Assembly: GCA_003285105.1 (NCBI GenBank)
Contig: CP030158.1
Span: 1,650,501-1,714,500, forward strand
Direction: 5' to 3'
From: Roseithermus sacchariphilus
Lineage (GTDB): Bacteria; Bacteroidota; Rhodothermia; Rhodothermales; MEBIC09517
Length of the DNA: 64,000 nt
Shown: positions 33,536 to 41,718 of the stretch, one piece after another
Position numbering within the stretch: the stretch's first letter is position 1
Layout: each line of letters begins with the position of its first letter
The notes under the pieces: model-generated
What the model saw: only the letters and a program-made list of their open reading frames with translations
What the model was told of the DNA's origin: nothing
Database searches by the model: none
Translations under genes and position numbers: made by a program

Positions 33536-35380
33536 TCAATCCCCCGCCAGGTCCGTGGAGGGTTCCGTGCCGGGGATCGGGTCGCTGCGGAGGTTCAGCG
33601 TGCGGTTCAGCAGCCACCGTCGCTGCGGCGTCGTAGCGATCTGGCCGGTCAGGTATTGCTCGGCCATGAAGCTGGCGATGGGGCCGGCGGCGGTGCCGCC
33701 GAAGCCGGCGTTTTCCACGACGATGCCGATGGCGATCTGCGGGTTCTCGAAGGGCGCGAACATGATGAAGATCGAGTGGTCCTTGCCGGCGTTCTGGGCC
33801 GTGCCCGTCTTGGCGCCGCTGGGGATGTTCGGGATCTGCAGGTGCGCGCCGGTGCCCTGCTCCATGACGAGGCGCATGCCCTCGCGGACGAGCTGGAAGT
33901 GCTCCGGGCGGATGCCCGTGGGGCGGGGCGGCGGGAGGTCCGGCCGGCGCTCCTCGCCGGTTTCCGCACGGACGAGCTTGCGGACGAGGTGCGGTGCGTG
34001 CAGCGTGCCCCCGTTGGCGATCGTCGCCACGTAGTTGGCGAGCTGGAGCGGCGTCACGGTCATGTCCCCCTGCCCGATGCCGAGGTTGATGGAATAGCCG
34101 ACGGTCCAGCCCCGGGGGTAGGTGCGGTTGAAGTAGGCCGAGTCCGGGATGAGGCCGGGGGCCTGTTCGAGCAGGTCGGTCGGGGCCGTCTCGCCGAAGC
34201 CGAAGCGGTGGGCGTAGTCGCTGAAGGTGTTGACGTCCGTGCGCAGCATCATCTCGAAGAAGAACGTGTTGCAGGAGTGCTGGATGGCCTGCTTGACGTT
34301 GATGGCGCCGTGGACGTGCATGCATCGGAACATGCGGCCGCGGCCGAGGGGGTGGTAGCCCGGGCAGAAGACCGTTTCGGTCGGGCGGATGAGTCCTTCC
34401 TGCAGGGCCAGCAGCGCCATGAACGGCTTCCACGTCGAGCCGGGTGGCATGCCGCTCATGGTCGCGCGGTTGAACATCGGGCGTTCGGGGCTGCGCGTGA
34501 GGTAGGTCCAGACCTCCGGGGGCACCGTCCGCGAGAACAGGTCGGGGTCGTAGTCCGGCTTGCTGACCAGGGCGAGGATCTCGCCGGTCTGCGGGTCGAT
34601 GGCGACGGCGCCGCCACGCTTGTTGACGAAGAGGGATTCGGCCAGCGCCTGCACCCGGTGGTCGAGCGTCAGGTACAGGTCGTAGCCGCTCAGGGGCGGG
34701 GTGTCTTCGAGCCCGTTGCGGAAGGGCATCACCTCGCGCCCGAAGCGGTTGACGAGCACGAACTCGCTGCCCATCGTGCCGCGCATGGCGTCTTCGTAGT
34801 ACTTCTCCAGCCCCGTCTGCCCGATGAGGTCGCCCTGCCGGTAGCCGCGGCTGCGGGCGGCCTCCAGCTGGCGCTGGCTGATCTCACGGATGTAGCCGAG
34901 GGCGTGCGCGGCGCGGGCGGCCGTCTGATACCGGCGCTTCTGGCGAATCTCGAACGACACCCCGGGCAGCCGATAGAGGTTCTCCTGGAGGCGGCTATAG
35001 ACCTCGAAGGGGACCTCCTGGAACAGCGGGCTGGGCCGGAAGGCGCTCCATTGCCGGGCGGCCCTGAGCTTGCGCACGACCACCGAGTCCGGCACGCCCA
35101 GCAGGTCGGCGAGCAGGCCGATGCGGTCTTCCTCGAAGTACTGAGGCGTCACGGTGACGGTGTAGATGGGCTCGTTGTCCACCATCAACGTCCCGTTCCG
35201 GTCGTAGATGACGCCGCGCGCCGGCTGCACCCGCACCTCACGCACGGCATTGTCCCGCGAGGTGCCGGAATAGACCTGCGACTCCACCAGTTGGAGCTGG
35301 ACGAGCCGCAGTCCCAGCAGCACCAGCACACCGGCGATGATGCCGATGAAGAACCGGACGCGGATGCGATAATCTTCCAT
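33536..35380 (-). CDS. mrdA: Penicillin-binding protein 2
   Basis: A 614-residue class B penicillin-binding protein. After the membrane anchor (FFIGIIAGVLVLLGLRLVQL) comes the pedestal domain with VQPARGVIYDRNGTLMVDN. The transpeptidase domain contains SxxK as GSTWKPF (catalytic S315), the SxN motif HSCNTFFFE and the KTG motif SGAKTGTAQN. It cross-links peptidoglycan during cell elongation and partners with RodA, encoded just downstream. Together with rodA it implies a rod-shaped cell. Upstream mreBCD genes are not seen; the neighbour on the other side is a divergent outer-membrane protein. Confidence 0.95.
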   Translation of the reverse strand: MEDYRIRVRFFIGIIAGVLVLLGLRLVQLQLVESQVYSGTSRDNAVREVRVQPARGVIYDRNGTLMVDNEPIYTVTVTPQYFEEDRIGLLADLLGVPDSVVVRKLRAARQWSAFRPSPLFQEVPFEVYSRLQENLYRLPGVSFEIRQKRRYQTAARAAHALGYIREISQRQLEAARSRGYRQGDLIGQTGLEKYYEDAMRGTMGSEFVLVNRFGREVMPFRNGLEDTPPLSGYDLYLTLDHRVQALAESLFVNKRGGAVAIDPQTGEILALVSKPDYDPDLFSRTVPPEVWTYLTRSPERPMFNRATMSGMPPGSTWKPFMALLALQEGLIRPTETVFCPGYHPLGRGRMFRCMHVHGAINVKQAIQHSCNTFFFEMMLRTDVNTFSDYAHRFGFGETAPTDLLEQAPGLIPDSAYFNRTYPRGWTVGYSINLGIGQGDMTVTPLQLANYVATIANGGTLHAPHLVRKLVRAETGEERRPDLPPPRPTGIRPEHFQLVREGMRLVMEQGTGAHLQIPNIPSGAKTGTAQNAGKDHSIFIMFAPFENPQIAIGIVVENAGFGGTAAGPIASFMAEQYLTGQIATTPQRRWLLNRTLNLRSDPIPGTEPSTDLAGD

Positions 35381-35840
35381 GGGCGATACGGCGTGGCGGG
35401 CGTGGATCGAGCCCGGCTTCCCTCTGAGGGCGTTCCTTAGAGTAGGACATCCCGGTTCCAGTTCCGGCCGTTCGGTGCGTTCCCGAGTTGCCGCGCGCGG
35501 GGCTGTCCGCTTTCCTCGACAGCCGGGCGGTCCGGACTGACCAGCCGGCGCTACAGCGCGCGCTCCGGGCGGCCGGGCGGCCGTCCGGGGAGGTCCTCAA
35601 AAAGAGGGCCAGACGGCGGGCGGTGGCGGGTCGTCTCACGGCCCGGCGGCCGGCGGCTAGTCACGGCGAGGTTCTTGCGTGCTACAGAGGGGGTGGGATG
35701 CAACCTGCCGGGCCTTTTCGGGTACCTCAGGCAACCGCCTGCCGCCCCACGCGGTTGCATGTTTCGTTCAGGCCACCCGGGTTCCACGGCCCTGCCGCCT
35801 GCTCGCAACGCCGTTTCCTTCACCTGCTGCCCCCGGACCC

Positions 35841-38800
35841 ATGCGTCGCTTCTGCCTCTCTCTGCTCCTGGGTATGGCCTTCTGCGGAATCCTGCCGTGG
35901 CTCCAGCCGGCGGCCGCGCAGTACTTCGGCCGCAACAAGGTTCAGTACGACGACTTCGAGTTCCGCGTGCTCGAGACGGAGCACTTCATCATCCACTTCT
36001 ACCCGGAGGAAGAGCAGGCCGTTCGCGATGCCGCGCGCATGGCGGAGCGATGGTACCGCCGGCACTCGAGGACGTTCTTGCGCGAGTTCGGCGAGAAGAA
36101 GCCCATCATCTTCTACGCCAACGACGCCGACTTCCAGCAGACGAACGCCATCCAGGGCAGCATCGGGGAAGGGACCGGCGGCGTCACGGAGTCGATCAAG
36201 CAGCGCGTCATCATGCCCATGACGGGCATCTACGCCGAAACCGACCACGTCCTCGGGCACGAACTCGTCCACTCCTTCCAGTACGACATCGCCCTCTCCC
36301 GCAACGACAGCACCCGCTTCTCGCTGGGCCTGCTGCCGCTGTGGTTGATCGAGGGGATGGCCGAGTATCTGTCGGTGGGCCGCGAGGACGCGCACACGGC
36401 CATGTGGATCCGCGATGCCGCCATCCGGGACGACCTGCCCTCCATCGACGACCTCAGCACCGGGCGGTACTTCCCCTACCGCTACGGCCAGGCCTACATG
36501 GCCTATATCGGCGGCAAGTACGGCGATGCCTCGGTCGCCAGCCTCTACAAGCTGGCCGGCCGCACCGGGCTCGACTCGGCCTTCGTCTACGTGCTCGGCA
36601 TCACCCCGGACTCGCTCTCGAACGAGTGGATCGCGGAGATGAAGGAGGCCTACCTCCCGCTCGCCGAAGGGCGCACCCCGGCCGATTCCGCCGGGCACCG
36701 CGTGCTCGCCGGCGACATCGACTCGGGGGACATGAACATCGCCCCGGCCGTCAGCCCGGACGGGCAGTACGTGGCCTACCTCTCGGAACGGGATCTGTTC
36801 AACATCAACCTCTTCATCGCCGATGCCGAAACCGGCGAGGTCCTGCGCAAGCTGAAGGGCACGGCCTCCGATGCCCACTTCGACGCGCTGCGGTTCATCA
36901 ACTCCTCGGGCTCCTGGTCCCCGGACGGGCAGCGCTTCGCCTTCGTGACGTTCGTCCAGGGCGATAACGAAATCTCGATCCTCGACGTGAACTCGGGCAA
37001 GATCAAGCGCCGCATTGCCGTCGAGGGCATCGGGGCAATCTCGAACCCCGCCTGGTCGCCCGACGGGCGGACGCTGGCCTTCACGGGCCTCGACGGCGGC
37101 ATCAGCGACCTGTACCTCCTCGACTTGGAGACGAACGCCATCCGCCAGCTCACGGACGATCGCTATGCCGACCTGCAGCCGGCCTGGTCGCCCGACGGGC
37201 GGACGCTGGCCTTCATCACCGACCGCGGGCCGGAGGGCACCGACTTCGAGACGCTGCGCTATGCCCGGATGCGCATCGGCCTACTGGATACGGAGACGAA
37301 CGAGCTGAAGGTGATCCGCCCCTTCGGCAACGCGCAGCACACCAACCCGCAATTCGCGCCGGACGGGCGAAGCCTGTTCTTCATCTCGGACTGGGACGGC
37401 TTCAAGGACGTCTATCGCTACGACCTCACGACCGGGCAGCTGGCGCGGGTGACGAAGCTCCAGACCGGTGTCAGCGGCATCACGGCGCTCTCGCCGGCGA
37501 TGACCGTGGCGCAACAGAGCGGCCGCATGATGTTCTCCGTCTTTTCCGACAACCGCTACACCGTCTTCTCGCTGGAGCCGGAGCAGACGCAGGGCACCCC
37601 GCTCACGCCCGAGGCGGATGCGTCCTCGACGCCGGTCGCCAGCATCCTGCCGCCCCTCCGGGCAGTCCATGAAGGGCTCGTGGGCAATTACCTGAGCGAT
37701 CCGAGCGCGGGCCTGCCGGCGCCGGAGGATTATCCCGTGCGGGACTACAGCAACCGGCTGCGGCTCGACTACGTGGCGCCGCCGTCGGTCGGGGTGTCCA
37801 TGGGCGGCTTCTACGGCGGCGGCATGGCCGGCGGGGTGGGCTTTTTCTTCAGCGACATGCTGGGCAACCAGAACCTGGCCCTCGTGGCGCAGGCCAACGG
37901 CACCTTCAAGGACATCGGCGGGCAGGTGTCGTACCTGAACCAGACCTACCGCTTCAACTACGGAGCCTCCGCCTCGCACATCCCCCTGCTCTACGGACGG
38001 GTGTTCTACGGCCTCGAACAGGACCCGGAGACCGGGGCCGTGTTTCAGACGTATAACCGCCGGTTGTACCGCATCTTCATCTCGCAGGCCAGCGTCGGCG
38101 CGTCGTATCCGTTGACGACCACGCGCCGCTTCGAGCTGAGCACGGGCTTCCGCCGCTATGGCTTCGACGTGGAGGAGGAGGTGTACTACCTCTCCGGCTT
38201 CGGCGTCGTCGGGCGGGAGCGCCGCAACCGGAGTGACCTGGAGCGCGATCCTTTCTTCTACTTCCAGGGCTCGGCGGCGTACGTGGTGGACTATTCCTTC
38301 ATGGGCTTTACGTCGCCGGTGCGGGGGGGGCGGCAGCGCTTTCAGGTCACGCCGCTGGTCGGGACGGATACGTACGTCTCGGCGCTGGCGGATTACCGGC
38401 GCTATTTCTTCGCGAAGCCGTTCACGTTTGCCTTCCGGGGGCTCCACATCGGCAACTATGGCGCCGGCGGGAGCGACGAGGACGGGCTCTTCACGGAGCA
38501 GTACCTGGGCTACACCTACTATCCCGCTTTCGTGCGCGGGTATAGCTTCAACTCCTTCGAGACGACGAAGGAGTGTGCGCCCACGCAGACCAGCTCGTGC
38601 CCCCAGCTCGACCGCCTCTACGGCACGCACGTCGGGCTCGTCAGCGCGGAGATCCGGGTCCCGCTCTTCGGGACGGAGGAGCTGGGGCTGATCAAGTTTC
38701 CGTATCTGCCCACCGAGTTGTCTCTGTTCTTCGATGCGGGCATCGCCTGGAACGGGGGCAACCTGCTCGACCCGCTGGGCGACCCGGGGGACCGCCCGGT

Positions 38801-38987
38801 GCTGGAGTGGGTGACGGACCCGGACCGGCTGCTCACCGATGAGACGCGCATCCCGGTGGCCAGCGTGGGCGCCTCCACGCGCTTCAACCTGTTCGGGTAT
38901 ATGGTGCTGGAGATGTTCTACGCCTACCCCTTCCAGCGCCCGGAGAAAGGCGCGCACTTCGGCTTCCAGCTGCTTCCGGGCTGGTAG
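35841..38987 (+). CDS. Gluzincin protease-TolB propeller-outer membrane barrel protein
   Basis: A 1048-residue exported protein. MRRFCLSLLLGMAFCGIL...AAAQ is a Sec signal. A peptidase-MA-like metalloprotease domain has HELVHSFQYD (H140, E141, H144) and the distal ligand in WLIEGMAEYLS (E171). From about residue 290 a TolB/PD40 propeller shows blades with APAVSPDGQYVAYLSE, GSWSPDGQRFAFVTF, NPAWSPDGRTLAFTG and QPAWSPDGRTLAFITD. After about residue 630 the repeated aromatic beta-strands (VSMGGFYGGGMAGGVGFFF, up to FNLFGYMVLEMFYAYPF) resemble a BamA-type barrel. The in-frame extension before 35841 has no signal and is rejected. The 460-bp gap to mrdA contains no gene I can support. A related protein starts at 62196. 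Confidence 0.88.
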   Translation: MRRFCLSLLLGMAFCGILPWLQPAAAQYFGRNKVQYDDFEFRVLETEHFIIHFYPEEEQAVRDAARMAERWYRRHSRTFLREFGEKKPIIFYANDADFQQTNAIQGSIGEGTGGVTESIKQRVIMPMTGIYAETDHVLGHELVHSFQYDIALSRNDSTRFSLGLLPLWLIEGMAEYLSVGREDAHTAMWIRDAAIRDDLPSIDDLSTGRYFPYRYGQAYMAYIGGKYGDASVASLYKLAGRTGLDSAFVYVLGITPDSLSNEWIAEMKEAYLPLAEGRTPADSAGHRVLAGDIDSGDMNIAPAVSPDGQYVAYLSERDLFNINLFIADAETGEVLRKLKGTASDAHFDALRFINSSGSWSPDGQRFAFVTFVQGDNEISILDVNSGKIKRRIAVEGIGAISNPAWSPDGRTLAFTGLDGGISDLYLLDLETNAIRQLTDDRYADLQPAWSPDGRTLAFITDRGPEGTDFETLRYARMRIGLLDTETNELKVIRPFGNAQHTNPQFAPDGRSLFFISDWDGFKDVYRYDLTTGQLARVTKLQTGVSGITALSPAMTVAQQSGRMMFSVFSDNRYTVFSLEPEQTQGTPLTPEADASSTPVASILPPLRAVHEGLVGNYLSDPSAGLPAPEDYPVRDYSNRLRLDYVAPPSVGVSMGGFYGGGMAGGVGFFFSDMLGNQNLALVAQANGTFKDIGGQVSYLNQTYRFNYGASASHIPLLYGRVFYGLEQDPETGAVFQTYNRRLYRIFISQASVGASYPLTTTRRFELSTGFRRYGFDVEEEVYYLSGFGVVGRERRNRSDLERDPFFYFQGSAAYVVDYSFMGFTSPVRGGRQRFQVTPLVGTDTYVSALADYRRYFFAKPFTFAFRGLHIGNYGAGGSDEDGLFTEQYLGYTYYPAFVRGYSFNSFETTKECAPTQTSSCPQLDRLYGTHVGLVSAEIRVPLFGTEELGLIKFPYLPTELSLFFDAGIAWNGGNLLDPLGDPGDRPVLEWVTDPDRLLTDETRIPVASVGASTRFNLFGYMVLEMFYAYPFQRPEKGAHFGFQLLPGW

Positions 38988-38995
38988 ATGCGGCC

Positions 38996-39135
38996 TTCAG
39001 CCGTCAGCGGTCAGCCGTCAGCGGTCAGCCGTCAGCCCACAGCCGTCAGCCCACAGCCGTCAGCGGTCAGCCGTCAGCCCACAGCCGTCAGCCCACAGCC
39101 GTCAGCGGTCAGCCGTCAGCGAGCAGCCAGCAGCC
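38996..39135. repeat. Heptamer tandem array (NNCAGCN x20)
   Basis: Twenty contiguous 7-bp units from the base after the stop region of the barrel-protein gene. The units are GTCAGCG, GTCAGCC and CACAGCC in mixed order, with TTCAGCC at one end and AGCAGCC twice at the other. The central CAGC is kept in every unit and the register never slips. Confidence 0.95.
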
Positions 39136-39203
39136 CCCATGCGAAGGGGCGGTGGCTCGAGGGGCCGGAGGGGTAGGTGCCGGGCGATGGTGGCGTAACA
39201 CGG

Positions 39204-40007
39204 TCATGCGACGCTCTCCGTCAGTTCGCCGCGGAGCACCGTGACGGCCTGGCCGCTGAGGAGCACCCGCTCGCCACGTGGCTCGACGCGCACGAGGCCG
39301 CCCCGGGCCGAGGCCTGATAGCCGGTCAGGACGGGCCGGCCCAGTCGCTGCTGCCAGAACGGCCCCAGGCAGCAATGTGCGGAGCCGGTCACGGGGTCCT
39401 CCGGCACGCCCACCCGCGGGGCGAAGAAGCGGGAGACGAAGTCGGCGTGGTCGTCGTCGCCGGGAGCGGTCACGATCACCCCGCGCGCGTCGATGGCCTC
39501 GAGCCGATCCAGGCGGGGGGTGAGGCGGCGGACGGTCGCGGCGTCGGCGAGTTCGACCAGCAGATCCATGCGGTTGCGCCCGACGAAGGCGGGGCGTGCG
39601 CCGAGGGCCTCGGCCAGGCCGGGCGGCGGCTCGGCCGGGGTGGCCGGTTCGGCGGGGAAGTCCATGGTGATCCAGCCGCCGGGTGCGCGCCGCGCGGTGA
39701 GGAGGCCGCTGCGGGTGTGGAAACGCGCCGTTGCCGCCGGGTCCAGGCGGCGGGTCGTCCAGAGCACGTGGGCGGCGGCCAGCGTGGCGTGCCCGCACAG
39801 ATCCACCTCGGCCGTGGGCGTGAACCAGCGCAGCGTGAAGCCGTCGGCGGCGGGGATGAGGAAGGCGGTTTCGGAGAGGTTCATCTCCCGGGCGACGGCC
39901 TGCTGCCAGGCGTCGTCCCGCGGTTCGGGCAGCAGGCAGACGGCCGCCGGGTTGCCCGCGAAGGGGCGGTGCGTGAAGGCGTCGACCTGGTAGAGGGGGA
40001 GGCTCAT
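39204..40007 (-). CDS. PhzF family isomerase
   Basis: A 267-residue protein of the PhzF (diaminopimelate-epimerase-like) family. LYQVDAFTHRPFAGNPAAVCLL is the classic N-terminus, NLSETAFLIP holds the catalytic glutamate, and LRWFTPTAEVDLCGHATLAAAHVL and PRVGVPEDPVTGSAHCCLGPFWQQRLG are family signatures of the two halves. Members isomerise small metabolites; stand-alone PhzF proteins outside phenazine operons mostly have unknown substrates, and no phenazine genes occur here. The ATG at 40007 is preferred over the longer frame to 40118, whose extra residues are arginine-rich and not conserved. Confidence 0.9.
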   Translation of the reverse strand: MSLPLYQVDAFTHRPFAGNPAAVCLLPEPRDDAWQQAVAREMNLSETAFLIPAADGFTLRWFTPTAEVDLCGHATLAAAHVLWTTRRLDPAATARFHTRSGLLTARRAPGGWITMDFPAEPATPAEPPPGLAEALGARPAFVGRNRMDLLVELADAATVRRLTPRLDRLEAIDARGVIVTAPGDDDHADFVSRFFAPRVGVPEDPVTGSAHCCLGPFWQQRLGRPVLTGYQASARGGLVRVEPRGERVLLSGQAVTVLRGELTESVA

Positions 40008-40128
40008 GATCGGTGGAAGGAGGCGCCGCCGGCCCGCCCGCTGGACCCGTGCGCCGACGGGCAGAACGAACCGCCGCATGGGGCGTATCGACCTCGAACG
40101 GACGTATTCGCAGCGCAACAGGGGATGT

Positions 40129-40413
40129 ATGCAACGCTTACCGTCTTCATCCGACCATGCCTGGTGGGCCCGGTTCCAGTCGCTACTGGATGATCAGATC
40201 GACTGGCCGAGCCCGTACCTGTTCAAGTTCATCGTGCCTCGCGCAGAAGTGGACGCGCTCAGGGCGCTTTTTGGCGAGGAACAGATGCAGATGCGCCACT
40301 CGCGCAAAGGCAATTACGTCAGCGTCACCGCCCGCATGATCATGCAATCGAGCGACGACGTGATTGCCGTCTACAAGGCGGCGGCCCGGGTTGAAGGCGT
40401 CATCTCGCTGTGA
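40129..40413 (+). CDS. DUF493 family protein (YbeD-like)
   Basis: A 94-residue protein of the DUF493/YbeD family, a small ACT-like ferredoxin fold of unknown role. SPYLFKFIVPRAEVDALRALFG is the typical first half and RHSRKGNYVSVTARMIMQSSDDVIAVYKAAARVEGVISL the second, ending at the usual position. The ATG at 40129 leads directly into the conserved part. It stands between PhzF (divergent) and a small convergent gene, so context adds little. Confidence 0.85.
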   Translation: MQRLPSSSDHAWWARFQSLLDDQIDWPSPYLFKFIVPRAEVDALRALFGEEQMQMRHSRKGNYVSVTARMIMQSSDDVIAVYKAAARVEGVISL

Positions 40414-40452
40414 GCCGCCCGGTGTCCGGCCTACCCGGTCTTCGGCCGACGT

Positions 40453-40689
40453 TCAGAGTTGCTTGTAGAGCTTGACGTCGAGGTACGTCACGGTGCTGCC
40501 GTCCATCGTGTCGAACTGGGCGGTCCGCAGCTCCACCTTCATCTTCTGATGATGGGCCTTCAGCAACAGTTGGTTCAGCTCGGTGACCCGCTGCTTGATC
40601 TCTTTGTTTAGCAGGTAGTCCTGATCCCGAAGCAACTGTTCGACGATCTCGTCGGCGGAGGGGTGGCTGTGCAGGGGGATGGAATCCAC
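40453..40689 (-). CDS. Small protein of unknown function
   Basis: A frame of about 78 residues from a GTG at 40689. A TTG at 40758 would add 23 residues (PGPAWARLPPQDP...), which look unlike coding sequence. It reads HPSADEIVEQLLRDQDYLLNKEIKQRVTELNQLLLKAHHQKMKVELRTAQFDTMDGSTVTYLDVKLYKQL without the ends. It is predicted to be mostly helical with a charged, heptad-like middle followed by two strands. I do not recognise a family. The low proline and arginine content and the regular charge pattern suggest it is really translated. Confidence 0.55.
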   Translation of the reverse strand: MDSIPLHSHPSADEIVEQLLRDQDYLLNKEIKQRVTELNQLLLKAHHQKMKVELRTAQFDTMDGSTVTYLDVKLYKQL

Positions 40690-40904
40690 GGTACGGTACT
40701 GCAAACGGACTGAGGCGGGATCCTGCGGGGGGAGGCGTGCCCATGCAGGACCGGGCAATATACACGCAGGGCGCGATCGAGATAGGGGGGTTCGTAGAAC
40801 GCGCGCTCGGATTCTGGCGCACGCGGATCAACTTTTGGCGCATGGGCCGGTCGCGCAAACGCCCCTCTGGAGCGAGGACGTTGCGGGATCGCCGGTGGTT
40901 CCAC

Positions 40905-40928
40905 TTTGACGGGCTGCGGCGTAGATTG
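40905..40928 (+). promoter_or_regulatory. Possible promoter of the sugar cluster
   Basis: TTTG at 40905-40908 and TAGATTG at 40922-40928, about 70 bases before the first gene of the cluster. The same TAGATTG box recurs at 42817-42823. The spacing (13) is shorter than the usual Bacteroidota value, so this is tentative. Confidence 0.25.
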
Positions 40929-41001
40929 GGCCCGGCCGGTCCGTGCGGCCGGGTCCGTCCCATCCCTGTCTCCTTCTTCTTTCCCCATCCTGGTGCCGCC
41001 G

Positions 41002-41718
41002 GTGCAACCCGTCGTACAACTGTCCCTGGATCTGACGTCCATCCCCGACGCCGTAACCCTGGCCGAGCAGGCCCTGCGTGCCGGCGTCGACTGGCTCGAG
41101 GTGGGCACGCCCCTGATCATCGCCGAGGGGATGAACGGCGTCCGGGCGTTGCGCGAGCGGTTCCCCGAGGTGCCGATCGTGGCCGATCTCAAGACGATGG
41201 ACGGCGGCTGGCTGGAGGCCGAGATCATGGCGAAGGCCGGGGCCACGCACGTGGTGGTCATGGGCCAGGCGCACGACGAGACGATCGAGCTGGTCGTCCG
41301 GGCCGGCAAAGACTTTGGCGTGCAGGTCATGGGAGACAACATGGCGATGCCGGACCCGGTGGCGGGGGCGCGCCACCTGGCGGAGCTGGGCTGCGACTAC
41401 ATCATCCACCACATCGGCTACGACTACCGCACCGAGCGCCAGGCGCGCGGCCTGCCGGCGCCGTCGCCGCTGGATCGGCTGCGCGAGATTGTGGAGGCCG
41501 TGGACGTGCCGGTGCAGGCCGTGGGGGGACTCAGCATCGAGCAGGCCATCGAGACGCCGGCCTACGGGGCGCCGCTCGTGGTGATCGGAGCGCCGCTGGC
41601 CATCGACGCGCATGCCTTCCGGGCGGCCGGCGGCGACGTCGAAGCCATCCTGCGTACGATCTGCGAGCGCGTGCACGCCTACGGCGATGTGCCCGTCGGG
41701 GGAGGGCGCCATGCCTGA
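41002..41718 (+). CDS. HPS/KGPDC-like (OMP decarboxylase superfamily) enzyme
   Basis: A protein of about 238 residues in the orotidine-phosphate decarboxylase suprafamily, closest in pattern to 3-hexulose-6-phosphate synthase and 3-keto-L-gulonate-6-phosphate decarboxylase. The metal/proton-transfer motif is PIVADLKTMDGG. DWLEVGTPLIIAEG forms the first strand and loop, and VQAVGGLSIEQA with VVIGAPLA form the phosphate site. No ATG precedes the first strand; GTG at 41002 (or 40993) is the likely start. It begins a plus-strand cluster and overlaps the next gene by 8 bp. The sugar substrate is not determined; formaldehyde fixation is possible but no hexulose isomerase (hxlB) is seen. Confidence 0.82.
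   Translation: MQPVVQLSLDLTSIPDAVTLAEQALRAGVDWLEVGTPLIIAEGMNGVRALRERFPEVPIVADLKTMDGGWLEAEIMAKAGATHVVVMGQAHDETIELVVRAGKDFGVQVMGDNMAMPDPVAGARHLAELGCDYIIHHIGYDYRTERQARGLPAPSPLDRLREIVEAVDVPVQAVGGLSIEQAIETPAYGAPLVVIGAPLAIDAHAFRAAGGDVEAILRTICERVHAYGDVPVGGGRHA

Noticed and set aside
31613-35440. A 1275-codon plus-strand frame across tldD, rodA and mrdA
   Set aside because: It is antisense to three conserved genes and rich in His/Gln/Arg/Glu, typical of a shadow frame.
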